Below are positions 35,225-45,273 of a stretch of DNA of 64,000 bases, piece after piece. The stretch is from positions 1,969,760 to 2,033,759 of the forward strand of contig NZ_LT669941.1 in NCBI RefSeq assembly GCF_900128505.1. The letters are read 5' to 3'. How positions within the stretch are numbered: position 1 is the first letter of the stretch; each line of letters starts with the position of its first letter. The notes beneath the pieces are model-generated. The model made no database searches, had not been told where the DNA came from, and saw only the letters and a program-made list of their open reading frames with translations. The translations under genes and the position numbers were made by a program. This stretch comes from Parabacteroides timonensis (GTDB lineage: Bacteria; Bacteroidota; Bacteroidia; Bacteroidales; Tannerellaceae).

Positions 35225-35257
35225 CTCTCCTTTCAAATTCCAAGAAAACATAATATC

Positions 35258-37531
35258 ATGAGATACCTACTGCTAATAATAAGTTTATATATATCCTCTA
35301 TCCTCAGCTTATCTGCCCAGGATTGGCTGATCGACGGTTCTTCTTATAAATCTGCTGTACAAACAACGCACGAAGGGAAACGTCTCGAACTAACAAACGG
35401 CCTCCTGCGCCGTACTTTTCTTCTTACACCCAACGCTGCAACAATAGCCCTCGACAACCTGATGACCGGACAAAATGAATTACGTGCTGTCCGTCCCGAA
35501 GCCTTACTCGTCATTAACGGAAAAGAATATCCTGTCGGAGGATTGACCGGACAACCCGTCAACAACTTCCTGACAGAAGAATTTATTAATAACATGCAGG
35601 TTTGCGACTCCACTTTTACATTAGTCGATTATCAAATAAGCGAAAGCAAAGAGCGTTTCCCCTGGAAACCAAACTCGCAATGGATATCCAACTTATATCC
35701 CTGGCCTGCTCCGGGAAAACGAATCACCTTCAACTATCAGGCTCCGGCAAAAGCACCCCAGGAATGTAAAGACCTGAAAGTTCGCGTCATCTACGAATTA
35801 TATGATGGGGCTCCCATCCTAGCCAAATGGATCGAAATAGATAATAAAGGAACAGAAACGATCACACTCGACTCCTTCAAGTCGGAAATACTGGCACTGG
35901 TGGAAACCGCCCCCAAAGTGCATTATGGTGAACCTCACGAAGTCCGTATGATGGCACAGGAACCGGGTACTTACACGAATGATTTCCGCAAACAACCGGT
36001 ACAGACAGATGCCCCACGCGATTATATCGACCGTTTTACCCAACTGTTCGTCGTAACCGATTACGCAATGGGCGGAGATATGGAAGCGATGAAAGACAAT
36101 CCGGCCGTACGCTGGGTATTCGATCATCCGGAATATGAATTTACCGGTATTCGTTATTATGGCCAATATAAACCGGCCCGCCTCGAAGTAACACCTTTAC
36201 TCGGTCCGGGACTGGATATCAAAGCCGGAGAAAGCTTCGATTCTTGCACGGCTTTTGAAATGCTTCGCGATGCCACCGACCAGGAACGACGCGGACTGGC
36301 AGAATGTAAATTCTGGCGTATGATGGCTCCGTGGACACAAGAAAATCCTATATTTATGCATGTACGCCAATCGGATAATGAAGCTGTCAAACAGGCGATC
36401 GATCAATGCGCTGCGGTAGGTTTTGAAATGGTAATCATGACTTTCGGCAGTGGTTTTAAAATCGAAAATGATTCCTCATCCTATTTACAACGCATGAAAG
36501 AACTGAGCGATTATGCCGCCCAAAAGGGCATTGCCATCGGAGGTTATTCCCTCTTGGCAAGCCGGGGAGCAACAGACAAAGACGCCGCAATCAGTCATAA
36601 AACCGGGAAACCGGCCAACACACGTGAAGAAGGTAGCCGTTTTGGCGTATCTCCCTGCATCGCATCCGATTGGGGAGATACCTACTTCCGTAAATTACAG
36701 AACTTCTTTACAACAACGGGGATGAATGTATTCGAAAACGACGGTTCATATCCCGGTGATCCTTGTGCTTCGACATCACATAGCGGTCATAAAGGATATC
36801 TCGATTCACAGTGGACACAATGGAAAAAAATCAGTCAGTTCTATCGTTGGTGTCGGGCCAACGGTGTTTATCTGAATGTACCGGACTGGTACTTCCTGAG
36901 CGGTTCCAACAAAACACCGATGGGATATGTCGAAACAAACTGGTCGTTATCCCGTGCTTATCAGGAGATTATCGAACGGCAAAATATCTATGACGGTACC
37001 TGGCAGAAAACACCCAGCATGGGCTTTATGTTCGTACCCCTTACCCAATACCACGGAGGAGGTGAAGCTGCTACGATCGAACCGTTGAATGAACATCTGG
37101 ACCATTACGAGACACGCCTCCGGAACCTGTTTGGAGCAGGAGTACAGGCTTGCTACCGCGGTCCTCGCCTGTATGATACCGATGCTACGAAAGAGCTTGT
37201 TAATAAATGGGTTTCTTTCTACAAGAAATACCGTCAGATACTGGACTCCGATATTATTCATCTGCGCCGCCCCGACGGACAAGACTGGGACGGCATCATG
37301 CATGTCAATCCGGCTTTGAAGCAGAAAGGTTTCATATCCGTTTATAATCCGCTGAATACTCCTATCCGGAAAGAAATCAGAATACCTCTCTATTATACCG
37401 GACTGACCGACAAAGTAACTATTAAGGAACAAGATCAGAACGTGCAGGTATATGTCTTGGAACGCGACTATTCCGTCACGATCCCTATCACCATTCCGGC
37501 GAAAGGATATAACTGGTACATCGTCGAATAA
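35258..37531 (+). CDS. Exported glycosidase-like protein, family not assigned
   Basis: The 757-residue protein has a clear signal peptide (about 1-22, ending LSAQ). I chose the ATG at 35258 because the longer open frame from 35087 runs back through the susD gene and the terminator. The N-terminal half (about 25-300) looks like a beta-rich sandwich (LTNGLLRRTF, LYDGAPILAKWIEI). The middle (about 350-640) reads like a TIM barrel with VIMTFGSGF, GIAIGGYSLLASRG and NVFENDGSYPGDPCAS, whose acidic residues are candidate catalysts, and NVPDWYF. The general plan recalls clan GH-D alpha-galactosidase-like enzymes, but I cannot place it in a family. Its setting between susD and GH3 supports a role in the locus A pathway. 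Confidence 0.75.
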   Translation: MRYLLLIISLYISSILSLSAQDWLIDGSSYKSAVQTTHEGKRLELTNGLLRRTFLLTPNAATIALDNLMTGQNELRAVRPEALLVINGKEYPVGGLTGQPVNNFLTEEFINNMQVCDSTFTLVDYQISESKERFPWKPNSQWISNLYPWPAPGKRITFNYQAPAKAPQECKDLKVRVIYELYDGAPILAKWIEIDNKGTETITLDSFKSEILALVETAPKVHYGEPHEVRMMAQEPGTYTNDFRKQPVQTDAPRDYIDRFTQLFVVTDYAMGGDMEAMKDNPAVRWVFDHPEYEFTGIRYYGQYKPARLEVTPLLGPGLDIKAGESFDSCTAFEMLRDATDQERRGLAECKFWRMMAPWTQENPIFMHVRQSDNEAVKQAIDQCAAVGFEMVIMTFGSGFKIENDSSSYLQRMKELSDYAAQKGIAIGGYSLLASRGATDKDAAISHKTGKPANTREEGSRFGVSPCIASDWGDTYFRKLQNFFTTTGMNVFENDGSYPGDPCASTSHSGHKGYLDSQWTQWKKISQFYRWCRANGVYLNVPDWYFLSGSNKTPMGYVETNWSLSRAYQEIIERQNIYDGTWQKTPSMGFMFVPLTQYHGGGEAATIEPLNEHLDHYETRLRNLFGAGVQACYRGPRLYDTDATKELVNKWVSFYKKYRQILDSDIIHLRRPDGQDWDGIMHVNPALKQKGFISVYNPLNTPIRKEIRIPLYYTGLTDKVTIKEQDQNVQVYVLERDYSVTIPITIPAKGYNWYIVE

Positions 37532-37563
37532 ACCGATTTGTATAACCATATAATATAAAAATC

Positions 37564-39981
37564 ATGAATATCAATAACACACCAGCCAAACGTCTGATCC
37601 TTTGTTTATCGTTCGGCATCCTACCGATGTTGAATGCAGGCAACAGCAGCTTACAGGCTTCCATGCCCCATCCTGCCAAAAATCAGAAAAAAATATATCA
37701 CAAAGGCTGGATCGACTTGAATAAGAACGGTCAGAAAGATATCTACGAAGATCCTTCCCAGCCTATCGACAAACGGGTAGAAGACCTTCTCAGGCAAATG
37801 ACAATAGAAGAAAAAACTTGTCAACTCGGAACCATCTACGGATATGGTGCTGTCCTTAAAGACACATTACCTACCGGTGAATGGAAAACCCGTATCTGGA
37901 AAGACGGCATTGGAAATATCGACGAACATCTGAACGGGGAATGGAAACGTACCTCACTGGATTTTCCTTATTCCAATCACGCAGAAGCGATGAATAAGGT
38001 ACAGGCATTCTTTGTGGAAGAAACCCGACTGGGTATTCCTGCCGATCTGACCAATGAAGGTATCCGGGGATTGAAACATGAAAAATCCACCTTCTTTCCG
38101 GCACAGATCGGACAAGGCTGTACCTGGGATAAAGACTTGATACGGGAAATCGGACGTATTACCGGAGAAGAAGCCAAAGTACTCGGATATACAAACGTCT
38201 ACTCTCCCATTCTCGATCTGTCACGCGATCCGCGTTGGGGCCGTACTGTTGAAAGTTACGGTGAGGACTCCTATCTGGTTGGCGAACTGGGACGCCAGCA
38301 AGTACTCGGTATCCAAAGTAACCGGGTTGTCTCTACTCCGAAACATTTTGCCATTTACGGTGTGCCGGCCGGTGGCCGCGACTGTGAGTCGAGAACAGAC
38401 CCTCACGCCACACCACAGGAAGTACATGAGTTACATCTGGAACCGTTCCGTATTGCTTTTCAGGAAGCCGGGGCTTTAGGAACCATGTGTTCACACAATG
38501 ATTATAACGGGACTCCCGTCAGTGCCAGTCACTATTTACTGACAGAACTGATGCGTGACCAGTGGGGATTCAAGGGATATATCGTATCCGACAGTTGGTC
38601 TATCAGCAAGAATGTCGATTTCTATCATATCGTTTCCACACCCGAAGAGGCGGTTGCCAGCGAATTGAATGCCGGCCTGAATATCCGTACCTTCTTTGAA
38701 GAATCGGAAGTGTTTATCGAAACATTGAGGAACGCTCTGAAAAAAGGATTGGTAGACGAAAAGACATTAGATCAGCGCGTCCGCGAAGTACTCTATGTCA
38801 AGTTCTGGCTGGGACTTTTCGATGAGCCGTATGTAAAAGATACCAAGCTGGCCGATAAAGTGGTAAACAGTGATAAGAACCGGGAAGTATCCCTTCGTGC
38901 TGCACGCGAGTCGATCGTTCTCCTGAAAAACGAGAACAATACGCTTCCTTTATCGAAAGATATCAGGAATATTGCAGTGATCGGCCCACAAGCCGACGAA
39001 GTGAAATCACTGACTTCCCGTTACGGTTCACACAATCCGAATGTAATAACAGGTTTGCAGGGGTTAAAGAATTTATTGGGAGACAACGTAAACCTGATGT
39101 ATGCCAAAGGATGTAATGTCAGAGACAAGAATTTCCCACAAAGTGATGTAATGTTCTTCGAACTGAGCGATAAAGAAAAAGAAGAAATCGACGAAGCGGT
39201 AGAAATAGCTAAAAAAGCAGAAGTAGCCATCGTTTACATAGGCGATGACTTCCGCACGATCGGTGAATCCAGAAGTCGTGTCAACCTGGATTTGTCGGGT
39301 AGACAAAAAGAACTGGTACGTGCTGTACAGGCAACCGGAACTCCCGTCGTACTGGTCCTCTTCAACGGACGTCCGGTTACCTTGAACTGGGAAAACGCCA
39401 ACCTGCCTGCCATTGTGGAAGCATGGTATCCGGGAGAATTTTCCGGACAAGCCGTAGCCGAAGTATTATTCGGCGACTACAATCCCGGAGGTAAACTATC
39501 GACAACCTTTCCTAAGTCAGTCGGACAAATCCCCTGGGCTTTCCCCTTCAAGCCGAATGCTACCGGTAAAGGTTTTGCCCGTGTAGATGGTGAACTTTAT
39601 CCATTCGGTTACGGACTGAGTTATACTACTTTTGAAATCAGTGACCTCCAACCGGCAACAACCCGGATTTCTGATGGCGATACCCTGACCGTAACCTGCA
39701 AAGTAAAAAATACAGGAGCCATAAAAGGGGACGAAGTGGTTCAGCTTTATTTGAATGATGAAACATCTTCCATTTCCCGTTTTGAAAAAGAACTATGCGG
39801 TTTCGAACGTGTTACTCTGGAACCGGGTGAAGAAAAGACAGTCACTTTCAAAGTAAACCGTCGTGCTTATGGAATGTATAACGACAAAAATGAATTTATT
39901 GTAGAACCTGGAAAGTTCTTCCTATTTGCTGGAAACTCATCCAAGTCAACCCCGTTAAATGCTGAATTTTATGTGGAATAA
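37564..39981 (+). CDS. Glycoside hydrolase family 3 enzyme of locus A
   Basis: The 805-residue protein has a signal peptide, a GH3 TIM barrel with VVSTPKHFAIYG, GGRDCESRTDPHATP and the nucleophile Asp343 in IVSDSW, an alpha/beta sandwich (about 460-650) and a C-terminal fibronectin-III-like domain (about 700-800, with GDEVVQLYLND). GH3 enzymes of this length are exo-beta-glucosidases or beta-xylosidases. A unit rich in Asp/Asn (DLNKNGQKDIYED, about 50-62) near the mature start resembles a calcium-binding loop. It follows the unassigned glycosidase gene by 32 nt and overlaps the small gene after it. Confidence 0.94.
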   Translation: MNINNTPAKRLILCLSFGILPMLNAGNSSLQASMPHPAKNQKKIYHKGWIDLNKNGQKDIYEDPSQPIDKRVEDLLRQMTIEEKTCQLGTIYGYGAVLKDTLPTGEWKTRIWKDGIGNIDEHLNGEWKRTSLDFPYSNHAEAMNKVQAFFVEETRLGIPADLTNEGIRGLKHEKSTFFPAQIGQGCTWDKDLIREIGRITGEEAKVLGYTNVYSPILDLSRDPRWGRTVESYGEDSYLVGELGRQQVLGIQSNRVVSTPKHFAIYGVPAGGRDCESRTDPHATPQEVHELHLEPFRIAFQEAGALGTMCSHNDYNGTPVSASHYLLTELMRDQWGFKGYIVSDSWSISKNVDFYHIVSTPEEAVASELNAGLNIRTFFEESEVFIETLRNALKKGLVDEKTLDQRVREVLYVKFWLGLFDEPYVKDTKLADKVVNSDKNREVSLRAARESIVLLKNENNTLPLSKDIRNIAVIGPQADEVKSLTSRYGSHNPNVITGLQGLKNLLGDNVNLMYAKGCNVRDKNFPQSDVMFFELSDKEKEEIDEAVEIAKKAEVAIVYIGDDFRTIGESRSRVNLDLSGRQKELVRAVQATGTPVVLVLFNGRPVTLNWENANLPAIVEAWYPGEFSGQAVAEVLFGDYNPGGKLSTTFPKSVGQIPWAFPFKPNATGKGFARVDGELYPFGYGLSYTTFEISDLQPATTRISDGDTLTVTCKVKNTGAIKGDEVVQLYLNDETSSISRFEKELCGFERVTLEPGEEKTVTFKVNRRAYGMYNDKNEFIVEPGKFFLFAGNSSKSTPLNAEFYVE

Positions 39982-40411
39982 ATTAATGATAGGCCTGTTG
40001 CTGCTGGTAGGCAGCCAGGCCGCTTTTTCTCAAGTATGGCTAGGTAAAACAGATAAGGATTTTATTCAGTTCGTGAACGATAATAAAGAACGGATAAAAG
40101 AGAGTCAATTCACCGATAAGCTTTTTACTATGGTTTATCAGGAAGAAGATGAATTAGGACGGCTTTTCGATGTTACCTACCGTTTTACGATCGATAACAA
40201 TATATGTACCTCTTATCAACAGATACTTCCCGCCCATAGTTATTGGGCTGCAACCATTCAGGAACAGGCCTCCCAACAAGAGGCAGATGCATCGGGGGAG
40301 ACCATCGATGTGGATGGAGAGACATTAAACACTCACTATCAATTTGATGATTATGACATGCTGATCTCGATGGAAAACGATCGGTTAATTCTACAATATA
40401 ATAAGAAATAA
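39971..40411 (+). CDS. Small exported protein of unknown function
   Basis: The 146-residue protein has a signal peptide (about 1-21, GSQAAFSQ). The mature part is acidic and shows no family I recognise; it contains DFIQFVNDNKERIKESQ and a tail MENDRLILQYNKK. The ATG at 39971 gives the cleanest signal peptide and overlaps the GH3 stop by 11 nt; ATGs at 39959 and 39986 are also possible. The overlap implies co-translation with GH3. A strong terminator at 40450 ends the unit. Confidence 0.7.
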   Translation: MWNKLMIGLLLLVGSQAAFSQVWLGKTDKDFIQFVNDNKERIKESQFTDKLFTMVYQEEDELGRLFDVTYRFTIDNNICTSYQQILPAHSYWAATIQEQASQQEADASGETIDVDGETLNTHYQFDDYDMLISMENDRLILQYNKK

Positions 40412-40449
40412 GCTGGGAGTAAATCTGAATTAGAACCTGTCTGTAATGT

Positions 40450-40488
40450 TAAGGGGGCGTAACTGGTTTTACCGGTTACGCCCCCTTA
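40450..40488. terminator. Strong bidirectional terminator between loci A and B
   Basis: The sequence from 40450 to 40467 pairs with 40471-40488 over about 18 bp (one T-G pair) around a TTT loop, with AAGGGGGCGTAAC and GTTACGCCCCCTT as outer arms. It separates two convergent units, locus A on the plus strand and susD of locus B on the minus strand. Confidence 0.93.
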
Positions 40489-40511
40489 TTATTATCTAAA
40501 TATATGACAGA

Positions 40512-41996
40512 TTATAAATTAGGATTGATAATCGCATCATGATTCGGACAAGGGAAATACAACTTTTCTTCCGTTACATTCTTTACCTTTTCCGGATAAT
40601 ACTGTTGGAAGTATTCTTTCATTGTAGACAGATAAGTACCCCAGCGCACCAGGTTGAAACGATAAATACGTTCGTGAGTCGTTTCCAGTGTCCACTCCTT
40701 GCGGATAGCTTCACGGAATGTATCTTTACCCAAACCTGACAAATTATCCAGACCGGCACGTAAACGAAGCTGGTTAACGGCCTCATAAGCTGCAGCAGTC
40801 GGACCGTTCACTTCATTCTCAGCCTCAGCAAAAATCAACAATACATCTGCATAACGGATGATCGGTATATACATATCCGTGCGTTTACTGCGCTGAGAGA
40901 AATCTTCACGTCCGCCATCACACCATTTTTTACCGTGTGGATACGGACTACCGAAATCTGCGGTCGTATACGTTTTCTTATCCACTGTACTAACTATCTC
41001 AGTCAGGAATGTAGCTGCTTTACGTAAGTCTTTATCTTCAAACTTATCCAGATAGGATTGCTGTGTATAAAAGAATCCCCAACCTGACTCTGTTCCGACA
41101 CTGGTAGGACGCCATTCCGCACCACATTGATTATCTCCCAAACCATCTGCGAAGTTAAAAGCAAAAATCGATTCCTTATTATATCTGTTGTTCACTTTCC
41201 ACAGATCTTCATAGTTACTCAACAATTCGATACCATAGCTACCCTTATTGTCGATCACTTCTTTTGCCTTTGCTGCCGCTTTAGCCCACATCGTATTATC
41301 TTTTACCTGTTCTCCGGCCATCGTAATATAAACCCAGGCTAAAAGAGATTTTGCAGCAGCTACGGTCGGACGCTCAGTCCCTTCACTCCATTTGACAGGC
41401 AAATTGGTTTCTGCATATTCCAGGTCTTCAATAATCGACCTATAAATATCGATCGCCGGTGTCTTGGATAAATCTGTCGCACTTGTAAAATCTTCCACCG
41501 GAGTATCCAGATAAATCACATCATTGAAAATACGGACCAGATAAAAATAAGACAAGGCACGCATATAACGCGCAGCAGCCACATATTGATTCTTCACATC
41601 TTCAGAAACCTTCGATGCATCCGGTACTTTCTGGATCATGATATTAGAGGCATTGATGCAGGCATAGAACTGTTGCCAGGGCTTGTACAAACTTTCATTG
41701 TCATCCTGCCAGATCAACGAATTCATTTCATCACGGGGAATATTATTTTTTGTAGCACTCACTACCGCATCTGTCGTCGCTTCTGCAATAAAATTGATAT
41801 GACGCTCGAAGTTGTTACTACGCCAATACGACATCGCTCCCATCAGCAACATATTACATTCTGATTCTGTGTTCGGCAAATTCTCCGGCGACAGGAAATC
41901 TTTCGGCTCTTCCGACAAAAAAGACGAGCAGCTACTTGTAAACAGTAACAAAGAACAGAGGCCGGTTGCGACTATTTTATTGATATATGTTTTCAT
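40512..41996 (-). CDS. SusD-like surface lipoprotein of locus B
   Basis: The 494-residue lipoprotein (lipobox ending at Cys23, FTSSC) shows the SusD features: FLSEEPKDFLSPENLPNTE at the mature start, ARYMRALSYFYLVRIFNDVIYLD, PIIRYADVLLIFAEAENEV and RLRAGLDNLS. It follows the susC gene by 24 nt on the minus strand and should be its surface partner. Confidence 0.95.
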   Translation of the reverse strand: MKTYINKIVATGLCSLLLFTSSCSSFLSEEPKDFLSPENLPNTESECNMLLMGAMSYWRSNNFERHINFIAEATTDAVVSATKNNIPRDEMNSLIWQDDNESLYKPWQQFYACINASNIMIQKVPDASKVSEDVKNQYVAAARYMRALSYFYLVRIFNDVIYLDTPVEDFTSATDLSKTPAIDIYRSIIEDLEYAETNLPVKWSEGTERPTVAAAKSLLAWVYITMAGEQVKDNTMWAKAAAKAKEVIDNKGSYGIELLSNYEDLWKVNNRYNKESIFAFNFADGLGDNQCGAEWRPTSVGTESGWGFFYTQQSYLDKFEDKDLRKAATFLTEIVSTVDKKTYTTADFGSPYPHGKKWCDGGREDFSQRSKRTDMYIPIIRYADVLLIFAEAENEVNGPTAAAYEAVNQLRLRAGLDNLSGLGKDTFREAIRKEWTLETTHERIYRFNLVRWGTYLSTMKEYFQQYYPEKVKNVTEEKLYFPCPNHDAIINPNL

Positions 41997-42020
41997 ATTT
42001 TATTAACAGTATTAAGATTA

Positions 42021-45000
42021 TTATAATGTAAGATTCAAACCGAAAGTATATGACCGGACAGAAGGATAACTACCTCCGTCAAAACCTAAGTTGTAATTTC
42101 CTGTGCGTGAGCTAACTTCAGGATCATAACCGGAATAGCCTGTTATTGTAAATAAGTTCTGTCCACTCAGATAGAAACGCAGGTTGGAAATACCCCATTG
42201 GGATGTAATGGATTTAGGTAACGTATAACCGAATGTCAAATTCTTCAGACGGATATATGAGCCATCTTCAACAAAGCGGGTAGACATCGGGCCAGCGCCC
42301 TCGTTCAGTGCCTGTTGCGTATTGGAAGTACCTTCTCCTCTCCAGGCATCATTCACGACATATTTAAAAACATTCCCACAAGCAGCAGTACTCGGTGCTG
42401 TTCCGAAACTAACATTCATCAGGTTGACGATATCGTTTCCATAAGTTCCCTGGAACATAAAACTTAAATCAAAATTCTTATAAGAGAAATCATTACCGAT
42501 ACCAAAGATGAAATTAGGATTGGCATTACCGATAATCGTACGGTCTGCCGTCGTTATCTTGTGATCACCGTCCAGATCCTTAAACTTAACCCCTCCCACT
42601 GCGGCTGTCGAACCGGGTAAAGCATTGACTTCCGCTTCATTCTGATAAATACCGTCGAATATATACCCATAGAAATTACCTAACGGTTCACCCACTTTCA
42701 CAATACCGGTTTCATTAAAGCTTGAACCTAAAGCACCTCCGGAACCATTGGTATAGAAATACTCATCGTCCCCCAGTTCCAGGACCTTTTCACGGTTTAA
42801 TGCAAAGTTCAAAGAAGTCGACCATTTGAGCTCTCCTACCAGATTCTGAGTATTCAAAGTAAATTCGAAACCTTTGTTCGACTTACTGCCGATATTCTGA
42901 GTCTGAGAAGAATACCCTGTATAATAAGGAAGGATCTTGTCATAATGCAGGTCAATAGTCTTCTTATAATAATAGTCTGCAACCAACGAAATACGTCCTC
43001 CGAATACGCTTACATCGAGACCTATATCCGTTTGTTTCGTTGTTTCCCATTTCAAATCAGGATTCGGAACCCGGCCCGGAACCAATGCTACGGCTGAACT
43101 TCCATTCAGGACATAGCTAGACGAGCTGAAGCTGGCCAGCGACTGATACGCATCGATTGCCTGGCTACCGGTTTCACCGTAACTGGCACGCAGTTTCAGA
43201 TTCTGTATCCATGTAAGATCTTTCATGAAATCTTCCTCGCTGATACGCCAGCCCAAGGCGGCCGAAGGAAAATATCCCCACTTATTATTCTTCGCAAACT
43301 TGGAAGAACCATCAGCACGGAAACTTACAGATGCAAGATATTTTCCCTTATAGGCATAATTGACACGTCCCAACCAGGATGCTATTGCAGAATGGTTACC
43401 ACCACTAGTAATCGTCAACAAATTCTTATCGGCCAGTCCCATATTCCAGTAACCGAGCGATTCGATGTCGAAACCTTTTCCACTGTTTGTATTATAGAAA
43501 TAATCAGAGGCTTCAGCGGTAAAACCGGCCACGACGTTCAATGAATGATCTTTATTAAACACTTTGGAATAAGTCAATGTATTTTCTCCTAACCAGTTCG
43601 TCGTTTCCTGATCATTTACATAAGCATAACCATCTCCTTTATAAGACAGAAGATTCTCTCCGGAAACGAACTGGCGTTGTTTTCGGTCGCTATAAGTATA
43701 TGTCCAGGCGGTCTTGAATCGCAGGTTCTTAATAATCTCCCATTCTAAAAAGGCCGTTCCCTGAAAGTAATTCCGGTATTTGTCTACTATCTGGTCATTG
43801 ATCAGAGCGGCCGGGTTATTCATCTGCGCACCATCCATCAACGGGCCGCTGAATTTACCATTTTCATCATAAACAGGAACTAACGGACTGAATCCAAGTG
43901 CACAAAAAGTGACACCTCCACCATCAGAACCATTCATCTGGTTAACACTTGCACTACTGGAAGAGGAACGTGATGCATTGATCAAAGCACCAACAGTTAC
44001 TCTTTTACCCAATTGTTGTTCAATGTTCGCACGGATACCGGCACGATTAAAATCAGAGTTCTTAATAATACCCTGGTGCATCAGATAATTACCGGACAGA
44101 CTATATTTTGTCGTTTCCGATCCACCGCTTACAGAGAGGGAATGCCCTGTCATCGGAGCCGAGCGGAATACCTCATCCTGCCAATCCACATCATTCAAAT
44201 TGTTCGGATCAATCCAGGCCGGTATTTTCATTGAGGTAGAAGGATAGTTGGTTTCCATTTCCTTCAACATACTATACATTTCCGGTCCACTCAACATATC
44301 CATCTTTTTGGATATCTGTGATAATGAAATATAACCGCTATAAGAGACTGTCGGTTTACCGGCTTTTCCGCGTTTAGTAGTTACCATAATTACACCATTT
44401 GCACCACGGGAACCATAGATAGATGTTGAAGATGCATCCTTCAAAACTTCGATAGATGCAATATCATTCGGATCGATCAAAGCCAGATCTCCACCCAGTA
44501 CCCCATCGATAACCACCAGTGGCGCATTACTTCCTTTTAACGAGTTTCCACCACGGATAATGATGTTGGGAGATTCACCGGGTGCGGCCACACTATTTTG
44601 CACCATAACACCGGCCATTTGTCCCTGCAAAGCCTGGTCAGTACGGGAAATAGAAAGTTTGGTCAGATCCTCTCCTTTCACAGAAGAAAGGGAACCGGTG
44701 ACATCACTTTTCTTTTGTACACCATAACCCACTACCACTACTTCATCCAGCTTCTCGGAGTCTTCCTGTAATACAATGTTTATTGGAGAACTCCCCTTCA
44801 CTTTTATTTCCTGCGATTTAAAACCGATATAAGAAACAACCAGAGTCGATCCGGCCGGAGCCTCAAATGAAAAGTTCCCGTCAATATCCGTGATAGAACC
44901 GATGGTAGTGCCTTTTACTACGATATTTACTCCGAATAAAGGATCTCCATTTGCATCCTTTACAACTCCACTGACAGGTGAGGACTGTGTGATTTCATTT

Positions 45001-45101
45001 ACAATGCCTGTTTTTTCAGCCTTCGCCATATCAGGCATAAGGATGGGAGACAGACACATCGTTATGCCTAAAGCACAACTTCTCATGTACATGTTATTCA
45101 T
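42021..45101 (-). CDS. SusC-like TonB-dependent receptor of locus B
   Basis: The 1026-residue outer-membrane receptor has a signal peptide (about 1-28), a regulatory-like domain (about 43-120, DANGDPLFGVNIVVKGTT), the KLDEVVVVGYG TonB-box-like segment, a plug with EVLKDASSTSIYGSRGANGVIMV and a barrel ending TFGLNLTL. There is no STN domain. It lies between the HTCS gene and susD, all on the minus strand. A -7 box is present at 45149 and the HTCS terminator at 45224 separates its transcript from that of the regulator. Confidence 0.95.
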   Translation of the reverse strand: MNNMYMRSCALGITMCLSPILMPDMAKAEKTGIVNEITQSSPVSGVVKDANGDPLFGVNIVVKGTTIGSITDIDGNFSFEAPAGSTLVVSYIGFKSQEIKVKGSSPINIVLQEDSEKLDEVVVVGYGVQKKSDVTGSLSSVKGEDLTKLSISRTDQALQGQMAGVMVQNSVAAPGESPNIIIRGGNSLKGSNAPLVVIDGVLGGDLALIDPNDIASIEVLKDASSTSIYGSRGANGVIMVTTKRGKAGKPTVSYSGYISLSQISKKMDMLSGPEMYSMLKEMETNYPSTSMKIPAWIDPNNLNDVDWQDEVFRSAPMTGHSLSVSGGSETTKYSLSGNYLMHQGIIKNSDFNRAGIRANIEQQLGKRVTVGALINASRSSSSSASVNQMNGSDGGGVTFCALGFSPLVPVYDENGKFSGPLMDGAQMNNPAALINDQIVDKYRNYFQGTAFLEWEIIKNLRFKTAWTYTYSDRKQRQFVSGENLLSYKGDGYAYVNDQETTNWLGENTLTYSKVFNKDHSLNVVAGFTAEASDYFYNTNSGKGFDIESLGYWNMGLADKNLLTITSGGNHSAIASWLGRVNYAYKGKYLASVSFRADGSSKFAKNNKWGYFPSAALGWRISEEDFMKDLTWIQNLKLRASYGETGSQAIDAYQSLASFSSSSYVLNGSSAVALVPGRVPNPDLKWETTKQTDIGLDVSVFGGRISLVADYYYKKTIDLHYDKILPYYTGYSSQTQNIGSKSNKGFEFTLNTQNLVGELKWSTSLNFALNREKVLELGDDEYFYTNGSGGALGSSFNETGIVKVGEPLGNFYGYIFDGIYQNEAEVNALPGSTAAVGGVKFKDLDGDHKITTADRTIIGNANPNFIFGIGNDFSYKNFDLSFMFQGTYGNDIVNLMNVSFGTAPSTAACGNVFKYVVNDAWRGEGTSNTQQALNEGAGPMSTRFVEDGSYIRLKNLTFGYTLPKSITSQWGISNLRFYLSGQNLFTITGYSGYDPEVSSRTGNYNLGFDGGSYPSVRSYTFGLNLTL

Positions 45102-45148
45102 AATACAGCTATTAAGATTAATACTATTCGTGTGTTATTTTTCTGTGG

Positions 45149-45156
45149 CAAATGTA
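45149..45156 (-). promoter_or_regulatory. -7 box for susC of locus B
   Basis: The minus strand reads TACATTTG, matching TAnnTTTG, giving a leader of roughly 40 nt. I could not find a convincing direct repeat for the regulator upstream of it. Confidence 0.5.
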
Positions 45157-45223
45157 GGGCCGGAAAACTTTCGACTATTTAAAAATCCTCTCTTTTGTGT
45201 TCAATTATATTCCATAACAATAA

Positions 45224-45250
45224 TAAAAGCCGCTGATCAGGCGGCTTTTA
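45224..45250 (-). terminator. Terminator after the locus B regulator gene
   Basis: TAAAAGCCGC (45224-45233) and GCGGCTTTTA (45241-45250) form a perfect 10-bp stem with a 7-nt loop, 24 nt past the HTCS stop on the minus strand. Confidence 0.88.
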
Positions 45251-45273
45251 GGGGTATTCACGAATATTTCGAT

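Noticed and set aside
35087..35257. Upstream extension of the unassigned glycosidase
   Set aside because: It overlaps the end of susD and a strong terminator; the signal peptide begins at 35258.
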